The notes below the pieces were generated by a model, which saw nothing but the letters and a program-made list of their open reading frames with translations, did no database searches and was not told the DNA's origin. This document shows positions 8,984-17,868 of a stretch of 56,200 bases of DNA, piece after piece. Position 1 is the first letter of the stretch. Every line of letters begins with the position of its first letter. Both the position numbers and the translations under genes were made by a program. The stretch comes from Deltaproteobacteria bacterium (GTDB lineage Bacteria > Desulfobacterota > Syntrophia > Syntrophales > UBA5619). Location: contig JAMDBG010000088.1 of NCBI GenBank assembly GCA_023487865.1, forward strand, positions 1 through 56,200. Reading direction: 5' to 3'.

Positions 8984-10762
8984 TTGCATCGAAACATCGG
9001 GAGGGAATTCAAACTGGACAAAGCAATTTCGACCGGAAAACTGCCCACAACCCGCTGGCGTTTGCGGGATGAAAATAAAGAGAGTCAAGAGTTACTGATA
9101 AGGGAACTGGGGCTCAGCCAGATCATATCCCGAATCCTCATCAGTCGCGATATCGTTAATCCCGATGACGCACGCCGTTATCTTTCACCCTCACTCCGCG
9201 ACCTCCACAATCCCTTTCAAATGCAGGATATGAAAAAGGCGGTTCAACGTCTCATCTGCGCTATTCATCAGAAAGAGAAAGTGGTTATTTACGGTGATTA
9301 TGATGCTGACGGTATAACCTCCGTCGTCGTTCTTCTCCGGTTTCTTCGACAGATCTATGGGGGCGTAATCTACTATATTCCCGACCGTATTACAGAAGGT
9401 TATGGGCTCAATCTTGCGGCAGTTGAAAGAATGCACTCTGAAGGTGTCAGCCTGATCGTTTCAGTGGATTGCGGTATATCCGACCATGAACAGATCGCCT
9501 ATGCCAGGAAGCTAGGTATAGACACAATCATCCTTGACCACCATCAACTATCCAATACCCTTCCCCAAGCTGTAGCGGTGGTCAATCCGAATCGTACGGA
9601 TTGCCGCTTCCCCTTTAAACATTTGGCCGCAGTAGGTATCGTATTTAACTTTCTGATTGCCTTACGCGGTGCGCTGAGGCAGGAAGGGTTTTGGAAAAAT
9701 GATCTCTATCCTAACCTCAAGGAGTATCTGGATCTTGTCGCCTTGGGCACCATTGGTGATATCGCTCCTCTTATGGATGAAAATCGGATATTCGTCAAAA
9801 TGGGCTTGGATTTGATGACCGAAGACAGGCGGATTGGTATTCGCGCCCTGAAGCTGGTATCGGGGATTGAACATCAGGTCATCGATACCACAAAAGCATC
9901 ATTTTGCCTGATACCAAGGATCAACGCTGCCGGAAGGGTAGATTCCGCAAAAGAGGCTGTTGAACTTCTTTTAACGGAAAATCCGATACGGGCTGATGAA
10001 CTCGCCAATAAGCTCGATGGATTCAACCGGAAACGTCAGGCCATGGAGAAATTAATATTCGCTGAAATTCTCGAACAGGTGGGAGATCAATTTGATACCG
10101 AAAAAATCGGACCACTCGTTTTCGCCTCGGCAAACTGGCATCCTGGAGTCATCGGTATCGTCGCATCCCGAATGGTCGATCGCTTCGGAAGACCGGCCAT
10201 ACTGATCAGTCTTAAAGACGGCATTGGAAAGGGATCGGGACGCAGCATCGCTGATTTCAATATCTATCAAGGATTGAAGCGCTGTGAATCCCTTCTGCTC
10301 TCTTACGGCGGCCACCATTTCGCCGCAGGTATTTCTATCAGAGAGGAAGATATTGAAAAATTTTCAACTCTTTTTAAGGAGGTCGTTCACGAAAACAGCC
10401 CGGAAACAGACTTTACTGCCTTTACAACCATCGATGCTCAGTGCAGCCTTACGGAGATCAACCATGAGCTCCTTTCGCAGTTTGATCAACTGGCCCCTTT
10501 CGGTAGTCGTAATCCAGAGCCGATATTATGTGTCCGAAACGTCCGTGTGGCTTCTCCTTCTATTGTGGGTAATAACCATCTCAAAATGCGGGTCAGTTCC
10601 AACGGCGTGACACGGAATTCAATTTGGTTCAGTAATGGCCAATATCTCCCGGAGCTCTCTGCCGCTATGCTGGATATCGTGTTCACCCCTCAGATCAATT
10701 ATTGGAATGGCTCATCGGATATCCAGCTCAAAATGAGAGATATTGCGATTCAGGCGCACTAA
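8984..10762 (+). CDS. recJ: single-stranded-DNA-specific exonuclease RecJ
   Basis: The 592-residue product is the 5'-3' single-strand exonuclease of RecF-pathway recombination and mismatch repair. DHH-superfamily motifs are clear: YGDYDADGITS (near residue 104), VDCGISDHEQI, the ILDHHQLS motif (near 185), ALGTIGDIAPL, and the DHHA1 segment GRSIADFNIYQGL with GGHHFAAGISI. The exact start is uncertain. TTG at 8984 gives the listed length, while a GGGAGG at 8999-9004 could instead serve a slightly later non-ATG codon; no suitable in-frame ATG is present. It ends 7 bases from the convergent DUF2156 gene. Confidence 0.95.
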   Translation: MHRNIGREFKLDKAISTGKLPTTRWRLRDENKESQELLIRELGLSQIISRILISRDIVNPDDARRYLSPSLRDLHNPFQMQDMKKAVQRLICAIHQKEKVVIYGDYDADGITSVVVLLRFLRQIYGGVIYYIPDRITEGYGLNLAAVERMHSEGVSLIVSVDCGISDHEQIAYARKLGIDTIILDHHQLSNTLPQAVAVVNPNRTDCRFPFKHLAAVGIVFNFLIALRGALRQEGFWKNDLYPNLKEYLDLVALGTIGDIAPLMDENRIFVKMGLDLMTEDRRIGIRALKLVSGIEHQVIDTTKASFCLIPRINAAGRVDSAKEAVELLLTENPIRADELANKLDGFNRKRQAMEKLIFAEILEQVGDQFDTEKIGPLVFASANWHPGVIGIVASRMVDRFGRPAILISLKDGIGKGSGRSIADFNIYQGLKRCESLLLSYGGHHFAAGISIREEDIEKFSTLFKEVVHENSPETDFTAFTTIDAQCSLTEINHELLSQFDQLAPFGSRNPEPILCVRNVRVASPSIVGNNHLKMRVSSNGVTRNSIWFSNGQYLPELSAAMLDIVFTPQINYWNGSSDIQLKMRDIAIQAH

Positions 10763-10769
10763 AAATGAA

Positions 10770-11681
10770 TCAGCGTAGAATCAAGGCAAATGATTTGACG
10801 CGTAGGACAGGATTATAGGACTGCTTCGACTCCGCCAGGTTGGGAAGATTCATATCGCTTTCCTTATTGATATATTGATATTCACTGAAGAGTCTTTTTG
10901 AACATTCATTATCCAGAAACTGATACAGACCTTTGATTTCCGAGAAGGCCTTTTCAAAATTGAGCGTTGCTGTCGTCCTGTTCAGCCGAGAGCCGATACC
11001 GAATGCCGAGACAGCACCGTCAATGCGAATCAGTATCCCTATCGATTCAAAGTGTTCGATATTTTTAAGTGTTGTAATCAGAGCCGCCTTCTCGCATGCG
11101 AGGCTGGAATTCTGATCGACGTCACAGTCGTGTTCCGAACACCAGATATCTAAAAACTGCAGGCACTCATCAATATGCTTCTGTTGAATATTCTCCACCG
11201 AAACGCGACCTTTCCTCAAGTATTCACGTGAAAACTGATGGATAAGATTCCGTTTCTTTGAAAATTTGTTGCCTTTGAGTTGGATCAGGTCTTCTGTAAG
11301 GTAGACGTAATCCGCAAATTCTCTTTGCTCTTCTATGGAGAAGAAGGACTCAAGTTCAGATCGTTCGAGCATGTCCAGATAATCTCCCGGGGCATACCAG
11401 TACTGAGTGAATCCCAGTTCACTGGCAAACCGGTGCATTTCCGCTGGCAAGAATACCCTTCCCCGTGAAACGGGGAGTATGAGATGTCGGTCCTCTGGAT
11501 GGTCTTCCGGTTCACCGGCGATGAAGAGAACCTCATTAACTACAGCATAACGGCTTCTGAAATTGAGAGTACTCCAGGCTATGAGGGGCGCTGGTGAATA
11601 AATACTGAGGCTGTAAGGTTGTTCTTCGAAATAAGTCTTCAGAATATTATAATCGGAAACCGTAAGAGGCGTAAAGTTCAT
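10770..11681 (-). CDS. DUF2156 / phosphatidylglycerol-lysyltransferase-C-like protein
   Basis: The roughly 303-residue protein resembles stand-alone DUF2156 proteins, which have a GNAT-like fold related to the C-terminal domain of MprF. Visible segments are FTPLTVSDYNILKTYFEEQP at the N-terminus, KGNKFSKKRNLIHQF in the middle and YQYINKESDMNLPNLAESK near the end, all typical of that family. The start is the ATG at 11681, whose TG overlaps the stop of the upstream GNAT gene (ATGA junction), indicating translational coupling. Family members have no firmly known general substrate; aminoacyl or acyl transfer is inferred only. Confidence 0.8.
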   Translation of the reverse strand: MNFTPLTVSDYNILKTYFEEQPYSLSIYSPAPLIAWSTLNFRSRYAVVNEVLFIAGEPEDHPEDRHLILPVSRGRVFLPAEMHRFASELGFTQYWYAPGDYLDMLERSELESFFSIEEQREFADYVYLTEDLIQLKGNKFSKKRNLIHQFSREYLRKGRVSVENIQQKHIDECLQFLDIWCSEHDCDVDQNSSLACEKAALITTLKNIEHFESIGILIRIDGAVSAFGIGSRLNRTTATLNFEKAFSEIKGLYQFLDNECSKRLFSEYQYINKESDMNLPNLAESKQSYNPVLRVKSFALILR

Positions 11682-12121
11682 TTTCTCTTCATCATTAACA
11701 TCGGGGTAGAGGTGCACATCTCCTGGAAACCAGCATGACGATAGAGGATGTCGGAACCCGGCTCAGCGATAAGTCCGATCCAAGCAATTCCGTCGGTGTA
11801 TAGTCGCTCCAGGAGTGTCTGAAGAATCAATTTCCCGATTCCCTGCCTCCTGCGGTCGATACGAACCGTTAAATCTTGAATATACGCATCGCTTATACCG
11901 TCACTAATTGCCCTTCCCATTCCGACGATATCATTTTCCTCCAAAGCAATAACAAAACAATGACTGCCGGCAATTAACTTCATTACCAAGTCTTTTCTGC
12001 AGTCATCCTCTACATGCCACCACCCTTGCGCCTGGTAAAGCGCGATGATCTGACGGATCTGCTCTTCGTTCGGTTCCCGAAGAAATACACACTGTATCTT
12101 GTTGTTATTACCTGTTTCCAT
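11678..12121 (-). CDS. GNAT-family N-acetyltransferase
   Basis: The roughly 147-residue protein shows the acetyl-CoA-binding motif A of GNAT enzymes, IQDLTVRIDRRRQGIGKLIL, followed by a short helix and an aromatic C-terminal strand (LYRHAGFQEM). The substrate is not recognisable. The open frame extends to 12202, but that would place the coding start inside a perfect TTGACA/TATAAT promoter. The ATG at 12121, preceded by GAGG, is therefore preferred. It forms a two-gene unit with the overlapping DUF2156 gene, separate from the Liv operon upstream. Confidence 0.85.
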   Translation of the reverse strand: METGNNNKIQCVFLREPNEEQIRQIIALYQAQGWWHVEDDCRKDLVMKLIAGSHCFVIALEENDIVGMGRAISDGISDAYIQDLTVRIDRRRQGIGKLILQTLLERLYTDGIAWIGLIAEPGSDILYRHAGFQEMCTSTPMLMMKRK

Positions 12122-12175
12122 CAAGCCTCGTCTGTAATGGAGACTGGATTGCAAAAACGTCCGGTTGTTCGTAAA

Positions 12176-12202
12176 ATTATAGGATCTTAGCACCTGTGTC
12201 AA
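12176..12202 (-). promoter_or_regulatory. candidate promoter of the GNAT-DUF2156 pair
   Basis: On the minus strand a perfect TTGACA (12202-12197) and a perfect TATAAT (12181-12176) are separated by only 15 bases. That spacing is short, but both hexamers are consensus. It lies directly after the livF stop, so the pair can be transcribed independently of the Liv operon. Confidence 0.55.
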
Positions 12203-12236
12203 GCCAGACCAATGAAATCAATATATGAGAGGTGAT

Positions 12237-13037
12237 TTACAACCATCGTTTACGACGCCGATAGGATTTCACATCTGCGTATGACTTGATGTTGCCTGCT
12301 GCGGACATACCGAGATAAAATTCACGGATGTCCGGATTATCCCGTAGAATATCAGCCGATCCCTCCATGACGATTTTCCCGTTCTCCATGACGTAACCGT
12401 GGTGGGCAATCTGGAGGGCCATCCGGGCATTCTGCTCTACCAGGATAATAGTGGTCCCTTCTTCCTCGTTGATCCGGCGGATGATCCGGAAGATTTCAAT
12501 TACAACCAAAGGAGCAAGACCCAGCGAAGGTTCATCCAAAAGAAGCAATTCTGGGTGTGCCATTAGGGCGCGGCCCATGACCAACATCTGGAGTTCTCCA
12601 CCGCTGCAGTAGCCAGCAAGCCCCCGGCGCCGCTTCCAAAGAGCCGGAAAGTAGTGGTATACCTTTTCAAGGTCTGAACGGTAAGGTTTGCCCCATCTGG
12701 TGGCCGTCCCGACCCTGAGATTTTCTTCTATCGTCAGATACTTGAATGGCTGGCGTCCTTCCAAAACCTGTATGATCCCATTTCGGGTTATTGTTTCCGG
12801 TGCTTGATTCTGGAGTTCCCTTCCCTGATAGAGAATCGTCCCATCCGTTACCTTGCCGTTCTCCGGCTTCAGGAGTCCCGAAATGGCTTTGAGGGTTGTT
12901 GTTTTCCCCGCTCCGTTGCTTCCCAGGAGGGAAACAATTCTGTTCTTCTGGACGGAGAGGGACACGCCTTTGAGAACCTGGATCACATCGGAGTAAACAA
13001 CAGAAATATTATTCAACTGCAATAGCAGGTTTTCCAT
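12237..13037 (-). CDS. livF: branched-chain/hydrophobic amino-acid-type ABC transporter ATPase LivF
   Basis: The roughly 266-residue cytoplasmic ATPase has Walker A SLLGSNGAGKTT (about residue 40), the ABC signature CSGGELQMLVMGRALM (first position Cys instead of the usual Leu), Walker B LLLLDEPSLGLAP and the H-loop region ILVEQNARMALQIAH. The LVVIEIF and GQQ/VLEGRQPF features separate LivF from LivG. The ATG at 13037 is preferred over the open frame to 13151, because it gives the standard LivF N-terminus and leaves a 10-base gap to livM. It is the last gene of the Liv operon. Confidence 0.95.
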   Translation of the reverse strand: MENLLLQLNNISVVYSDVIQVLKGVSLSVQKNRIVSLLGSNGAGKTTTLKAISGLLKPENGKVTDGTILYQGRELQNQAPETITRNGIIQVLEGRQPFKYLTIEENLRVGTATRWGKPYRSDLEKVYHYFPALWKRRRGLAGYCSGGELQMLVMGRALMAHPELLLLDEPSLGLAPLVVIEIFRIIRRINEEEGTTIILVEQNARMALQIAHHGYVMENGKIVMEGSADILRDNPDIREFYLGMSAAGNIKSYADVKSYRRRKRWL

Positions 13038-13047
13038 ATAACGACCT

Positions 13048-14118
13048 TTAATAAGAGAACGGCCAGAGACGAAAACTCGAACGCGTGATCCGCCATAATT
13101 CCGCCAACCCGCGTGGTTCGATGAGAATGAACATGACAATGGCCAGACCAAAAATGAATTCTCGTAACGGTGCCATGTTCAGGCCAGACGCTGCGACAAT
13201 GCCAGAATTCATAAGGATACCGGTCATGAAACGCAGCGATTCGTTGAGCAGTGTGATGAAGACCGCACCATAAATAGATCCTGAGATGCTACCCAGTCCG
13301 CCAATAATGACCATAGCGATATACTCAACAGATAGGCTGAGATTGAACGGCTCAGCAGTGATGCTGCCCATGTAGGATGCCCACAGGGCGCCTGCAAAAC
13401 CGGCATAGAATGAACTGATCCCGAAAGAGAGGAGTTTATATCGGAAGATCGGTATCCCCATTCCTTCCGCGGCGCGATCATTATCACGGATGGCGATGAA
13501 AGCCCGCCCGTAACGGGTGCGCATTAAATTGACTGCTATCCATCCCATCCCTGCCAGAGCAAGAAAGATGAGGTAGTAAAATCCGAGATCGCCTTGAAGG
13601 GAAAAGGTCAGCAGCTTTGTTGGAGGAAGTGTTATGCCTGCCGTCCCCTTCGTTAAGGTGTCCCAATGGATAAGTAAATATTCGATGATAAACTGACCGG
13701 CTAAAGTGGCGATGGTTAGATAAAGCCCCTTCAGACGGCCGGAGGGGATCCCGAAGATCATACCGATCATTGCCGTTATCAGGCCTGCCAATGGGATAGT
13801 GACAAAGAAAGGGAGATGGAATCGGGTGGCAAGGATAGCCGCGGCATAGGCCCCAACGCCGAAGAACGCGCCATGGCCCAGTGAAATCTGCCCTGTGAAA
13901 CCGATCAGTATGTTGAGACCAATCGCGGCAATCGCTGCAATCCCGATCATGTTGATGATATAAAGCATGTAAGGGCTTGCAAGCCAAGGAACCGTTGTAA
14001 CGAGAAGCACAAAGCCGATGACACCCCAGAGGCGGCCAAAATCGGTTGTAAAGACAGTCAGCTCCTGTGTATAGCGCTCACGGAAATTACCACAGGGGTG
14101 AAGATGAAATTTTTTCAT
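13048..14118 (-). CDS. livM: Liv-type ABC transporter permease LivM
   Basis: The 356-residue membrane protein has about nine hydrophobic segments, starting with WGVIGFVLLVTTVPWLAS. It contains the LivM signature GLNILIGFTGQISLGHGAFF and the coupling-helix region RTRYGRAFIAIRDNDRAAE, and GGLGSISGSIYGAVFI near the C-terminus. It forms the inner-membrane channel with LivH. The start lies three bases after the livH stop, indicating tight coupling. Its substrate class (branched-chain or other hydrophobic/aromatic amino acid, amide or acid) cannot be told from the permease. Confidence 0.95.
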   Translation of the reverse strand: MKKFHLHPCGNFRERYTQELTVFTTDFGRLWGVIGFVLLVTTVPWLASPYMLYIINMIGIAAIAAIGLNILIGFTGQISLGHGAFFGVGAYAAAILATRFHLPFFVTIPLAGLITAMIGMIFGIPSGRLKGLYLTIATLAGQFIIEYLLIHWDTLTKGTAGITLPPTKLLTFSLQGDLGFYYLIFLALAGMGWIAVNLMRTRYGRAFIAIRDNDRAAEGMGIPIFRYKLLSFGISSFYAGFAGALWASYMGSITAEPFNLSLSVEYIAMVIIGGLGSISGSIYGAVFITLLNESLRFMTGILMNSGIVAASGLNMAPLREFIFGLAIVMFILIEPRGLAELWRITRSSFRLWPFSY

Positions 14119-14121
14119 AAT

Positions 14122-15000
14122 TCAGACCCGTTCAATCTCCTTCAGTCCGAAAAGACCATAAGGTTTTAAAAGTAAAATGAGCACCAGTATGACATAGGGA
14201 ACGACGTCACGAAGTGATGGCGAGAGGTAGCCACCGGTGAAAGTTTCTAAAAGACCAATGATGATCCCACCAATGATGGCACCGCCTATACTGTCAAGTC
14301 CTCCCAGGATGACAACAGGAAAAACCTTAAGACCGATAGCTGACAGATCGTGGACATTGACCCCGTTGATGATTCCCAAAACCATCCCGCTCATCCCGGC
14401 GACAAGTGCAGCAATCGCCCAGGAAAGGGCGAAAACACGCTTGACATGAACCCCGAGAGAGAGGGCGGCTCTCTGGTTGTCAGCTACGGACCGCATGTAG
14501 ATCCCCTGTGAGGAGAATTTAAAGAACAGGCCGAACAGCAGCAAAAAGAGCATTCCGATGACCAACGTTGCCGAGTAAACAGGCGGGATACGAACTACTC
14601 CCCAGTTTATCCCGAGCGTCTCAGGGAGAAAATTGGGATAGGTATGAAGATTCCCACCCCAGATGAGCAGGATGATCCCTTTGAACATTGCTGCCAATCC
14701 TACTGTCAACATGATGACAAAGATCAGTGGTTCGCCGATCAAAGGCCGGAGAAAGATCCTTTCAATCATTATACCGAGGAGAAAACAGCCGACGAGGGCC
14801 AATAGAAAAGCAAGAAGAAAGGGGAGCTTTGCCCAGACAATGAAAGCGAGAAAAAAATAGGCCCCGATCGCAAGCAGTTCCCCATGGGCAAAATTGAGTA
14901 CACTGGAGGATTTGAATATCATGACAAATCCCATTGCCGAAAGCCCGTATAGAAAGCCAACGGAGATCCCACCGACCAAAAGCTGAATAAAAAAATCCAT
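14122..15000 (-). CDS. livH: Liv-type ABC transporter permease LivH
   Basis: The 292-residue permease begins with FIQLLVGGISVGFLYGLSAM and has the LivH segment SSSVLNFAHGELLAIGAYFF, plus GGLDSIGGAIIGGIIIGLLE near the end. About eight membrane helices are evident. An AAGGGCAG ribosome binding site precedes the ATG. It partners LivM in the membrane and is followed three bases later by livM. Confidence 0.95.
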   Translation of the reverse strand: MDFFIQLLVGGISVGFLYGLSAMGFVMIFKSSSVLNFAHGELLAIGAYFFLAFIVWAKLPFLLAFLLALVGCFLLGIMIERIFLRPLIGEPLIFVIMLTVGLAAMFKGIILLIWGGNLHTYPNFLPETLGINWGVVRIPPVYSATLVIGMLFLLLFGLFFKFSSQGIYMRSVADNQRAALSLGVHVKRVFALSWAIAALVAGMSGMVLGIINGVNVHDLSAIGLKVFPVVILGGLDSIGGAIIGGIIIGLLETFTGGYLSPSLRDVVPYVILVLILLLKPYGLFGLKEIERV

Positions 15001-15015
15001 ATCTGCCCTTTAGTT

Positions 15016-16944
15016 TCAAAAAACCTGCACTATATGTACGAGGGTATCAATTTCCCCCACCTGTCCATCGCGATAGCGGATCTTCCCTTTTACACGGATC
15101 TCTTCAGCATCGGAATACATCGCTTCGATGAGCTTTAGATAGAGACCATAGACAAAACGACGACGCACTTTACCCGTTCGTGTCAGTTCATCGTCATCCG
15201 CATCCAGAAGCTTATAGAGTAAAATAAATTTGTGTATCTTCATGACCTCCGGTAATTGTTCATTGACCTTGCGCACCTCTTTCAGGATCAGTTCCTCAAC
15301 GGCTGGCTGTTGTGAGAGATCCATATAGGTTGTATAGGGGATCATTCTTTCTTCAGCCCAACTTCCCGTATTTCCAAAATCGATGTTGATCATGACTGTC
15401 AGATAGGGCCGGCCTTCACCAAAGATTACCGACTCCTTGATAAAGGGACTGAACTTGAGACGCGTTTCTATAAAATCCGGAGAAAAGGCATCTCCGCTCT
15501 TGTTACGGATGATCTCCTCTTTGCGGCCGATGATCAACAGATGCCTACCACCATCGATGTACCCTGCATCGCCAGTCCGGAGCCAACCCTGAACAAAGGC
15601 CGCTTCAGTGGCCTGATAATCCTGATAATACCCCTGAAAGACGGAGGGGCTGAAAACCAGAACTTCCTGGTCTTCAGCAATTCGTATCTGAACTCCGGGA
15701 AGCGGCTTGCCGACTGTCTCCGGTTTCACTTCATCATCGGGTTGGATCTGAAATATCCCTGTCGCTTCAGTCAACCCATAGCATTGCTTCAGGTTGAGAC
15801 CGATCGCCCTGAAGAAACTGATCACATCGGGGCTGATGGGATGACCTCCCGTATAGGCGCTCTGAAATTGTGAACAGCCGATCCGGTCAAGAAGCGGTCG
15901 ATAGATCATCAATCCCGCGAGATGATGAAGGCCTTTAAGGAAAAGAGGTATTGGTTCCTTTTTGATCTGTCTGGCCAAAACAGCCCGTCCGATCTTTTCC
16001 GCTTCCCTGAATAGTCGGCGTTTGATCCAGCCCGCATCCGACATTTTGACCCTTATCCGGGAGGCGAGCTCCTCCCAGAAACGTGATGCGGTGATGATTC
16101 GCGCTGGACCGATTTCCCGGAAGTCCTCCATGATCGTTTCCGGTGTTTCCGGAAAGTTCATCGTCATGCCGCCAAGAAGCGCTACACCTAAACCCCACAT
16201 CTGATCCACAATCCATGCCGGCGGCGACATCGAGAGCCAGTTCTCGCCGGGCATGATGGAAACCGCCTTGACCCAGCTCTCCCCTATTGCAGTCAGATTT
16301 CGGTGCGACAGCATGGCAAGCTTGGGAAGACCCGTCGTACCGGAGGTCTGAATCATCAGAGCCGTTTCCTCCGGCTTCCCCTGCTGCAATTCCGAATCAA
16401 AAAGGCTAGGTCGTTCCCGATCCAGCTCTTCACCCATTTTCAACAACTCACGGAAAGAAATCAGCCATGGATCGCCTGCGCAGGATCCCATTCCTGTCGG
16501 ATCAATATAGATGACCCTACGCACATGATCCAGTTTTTGACGGGAAGAAATCAGTTTGTCGGCTTGCTCTTGGTCCTGTACAAAAACATACGCCGCCTGG
16601 ATGCGGTTCAATGAGACGGACAACTCTTCCGCAACGGCTGATGTGAAGAGGTTCAGGGTGACACCACCAATAGACTGTGAACCAAGCTCCGAAAAAAGCC
16701 ATTCCGGATGGTTGTTGATGATCACCCCCACCGATTCACCACGCCTACATCCCAAGGCAACCAATCCCAGAGCGGTATGCCTTACATACCGCAGGTAATC
16801 TTCCCAGTGATAGGTCTGCCAGATCCCGTAGGCCTTTTCCCTTATAGCTGCTCCTGCGGTGCCGTAACGCTCCGCTTGGGCCGCCAGAAGCTGGGGAAGT
16901 GTTCCATTAAAAGATGGATCCCGTTGTCCTTGTTCCTGTTGCAA
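15016..16944 (-). CDS. AMP-dependent acyl-CoA synthetase (FadD-like) within the Liv operon
   Basis: The roughly 642-residue ligase activates a carboxylate to its CoA thioester via an acyl-adenylate. Motifs are the P-loop-like MIQTSGTTGLPKLAMLSH (core TSGTTGLPK), LKQCYGLTEATGIF, WLRTGDAGYIDGGRHLLIIG and GRKEEIIRNKSGDAFSPDFIE, typical of long-chain or aryl acyl-CoA synthetases. It lies between livG and livH with gaps of 19 and 15 bases. This arrangement is familiar in proteobacterial Liv-type clusters and implies that the imported compound, or its deaminated acid, is activated to a CoA ester. Start: TTG at 16944, with GAAGGGAA upstream; no in-frame ATG gives the full N-terminus. Chain-length or aromatic specificity is not readable. 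Confidence 0.88.
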   Translation of the reverse strand: MQQEQGQRDPSFNGTLPQLLAAQAERYGTAGAAIREKAYGIWQTYHWEDYLRYVRHTALGLVALGCRRGESVGVIINNHPEWLFSELGSQSIGGVTLNLFTSAVAEELSVSLNRIQAAYVFVQDQEQADKLISSRQKLDHVRRVIYIDPTGMGSCAGDPWLISFRELLKMGEELDRERPSLFDSELQQGKPEETALMIQTSGTTGLPKLAMLSHRNLTAIGESWVKAVSIMPGENWLSMSPPAWIVDQMWGLGVALLGGMTMNFPETPETIMEDFREIGPARIITASRFWEELASRIRVKMSDAGWIKRRLFREAEKIGRAVLARQIKKEPIPLFLKGLHHLAGLMIYRPLLDRIGCSQFQSAYTGGHPISPDVISFFRAIGLNLKQCYGLTEATGIFQIQPDDEVKPETVGKPLPGVQIRIAEDQEVLVFSPSVFQGYYQDYQATEAAFVQGWLRTGDAGYIDGGRHLLIIGRKEEIIRNKSGDAFSPDFIETRLKFSPFIKESVIFGEGRPYLTVMINIDFGNTGSWAEERMIPYTTYMDLSQQPAVEELILKEVRKVNEQLPEVMKIHKFILLYKLLDADDDELTRTGKVRRRFVYGLYLKLIEAMYSDAEEIRVKGKIRYRDGQVGEIDTLVHIVQVF

Positions 16945-16963
16945 AGAAACTCAGTTCCCTTCA

Positions 16964-17791
16964 TTATATAGTATCTGCATCGCCGAGATAGGCTTTGATC
17001 ACTTCTGGATGACGGATGATCTCTTCAGGTGTTCCTTCCGTAAGTTTTTCACCAAAATTGAGCACCGCAATTCTCTTGGCGATACTCATCACAATCGACA
17101 TATCATGTTCGACAAGGATCATCGTTTGCCCCCAGGCACGGTTCAGTTCCAATAGAAAACGGACCATGTCTTCCTTCTCCTCTAGATTCATACCGGCAAA
17201 TGGCTCATCCAGGACAAGGAGAGTAGGTTCGAGTGCAAGGGCCCTACCGAGTTCAACACGTTTCATCATCCCGTATGGTAAAGAACCAACCGGTTTGTTG
17301 CGTAGGGACTGTATTTCCAGAAAGTCGATAATCTCTTCCAGTATCCGTCGATGCCGGATTTCTTCCTGACGCACGGACGGCAAGAAGAGGCTAGCCGGAC
17401 CTAACCCATAACTACAGTGGGTATGGCGGGCAAGAAAGAGATTAGAGAGAACGGTCATTCCTGGAAAAAGTTCTATATTTTGAAATGTCCGTCCGATTCC
17501 TATACCAACCAACTCGTGAGCAGGGAGATAGGTGATATCTTCTCCATTGAAGGTAATCTTTCCTTCCTGGGGCCGGTAAAATCCAGTAATACAGTTCAAA
17601 AGGCTGGTCTTTCCGGCACCGTTGGGTCCAATGACCGCAAGCAGTTCACCGTTCCGGACGGAGAGATCGATATTGCTTAGAGCAATCACCCCCCCGAAAC
17701 GGAGCGCTATGCCGCGGATCTCCAGTTCAGCCTTCCGCAAAGCTGTACCGCTTTTTTCATATATGGACGGTTTTCCCCGGAACGCCTTCAT
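16964..17791 (-). CDS. livG: Liv-type ABC transporter ATPase LivG
   Basis: The 275-residue ATPase has Walker A AVIGPNGAGKTSLLN, the LivG-specific CITGFYRPQEGKITF segment, GIGRTFQNIELFPGMTVLSN (Q-loop), the signature region SLPYGMMKRVELGRALA, Walker B LLVLDEPFAGMN and the H-loop MILVEHDMSIVM. The signature is unusual: LPYGMMKR stands where LSYGQQRR is common. The first 20 residues precede the conserved core. It is separated from livJ by a gap containing a perfect 30-base palindrome. Confidence 0.95.
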   Translation of the reverse strand: MKAFRGKPSIYEKSGTALRKAELEIRGIALRFGGVIALSNIDLSVRNGELLAVIGPNGAGKTSLLNCITGFYRPQEGKITFNGEDITYLPAHELVGIGIGRTFQNIELFPGMTVLSNLFLARHTHCSYGLGPASLFLPSVRQEEIRHRRILEEIIDFLEIQSLRNKPVGSLPYGMMKRVELGRALALEPTLLVLDEPFAGMNLEEKEDMVRFLLELNRAWGQTMILVEHDMSIVMSIAKRIAVLNFGEKLTEGTPEEIIRHPEVIKAYLGDADTI

Positions 17792-17820
17792 CTCCTGTTC
17801 CCCTTACCTCGCACCGATGC

Positions 17821-17850
17821 CCTGCAAGCCCTGCGGGCAGGGCTTGCAGG
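17821..17850. repeat. perfect 30-base palindrome between livJ and livG
   Basis: The arms CCTGCAAGCCCTGC (17821-17834) and GCAGGGCTTGCAGG (17837-17850) are perfectly complementary with a two-base centre. There is no T-tract on the operon strand, so it does not look like an intrinsic terminator. In this position it could be an RNA-stabilising hairpin that raises binding-protein mRNA relative to the downstream genes, as REP-type hairpins do in other periplasmic transport operons (inference). Confidence 0.75.
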
Positions 17851-17868
17851 ATTGAATCATGATGTCTC

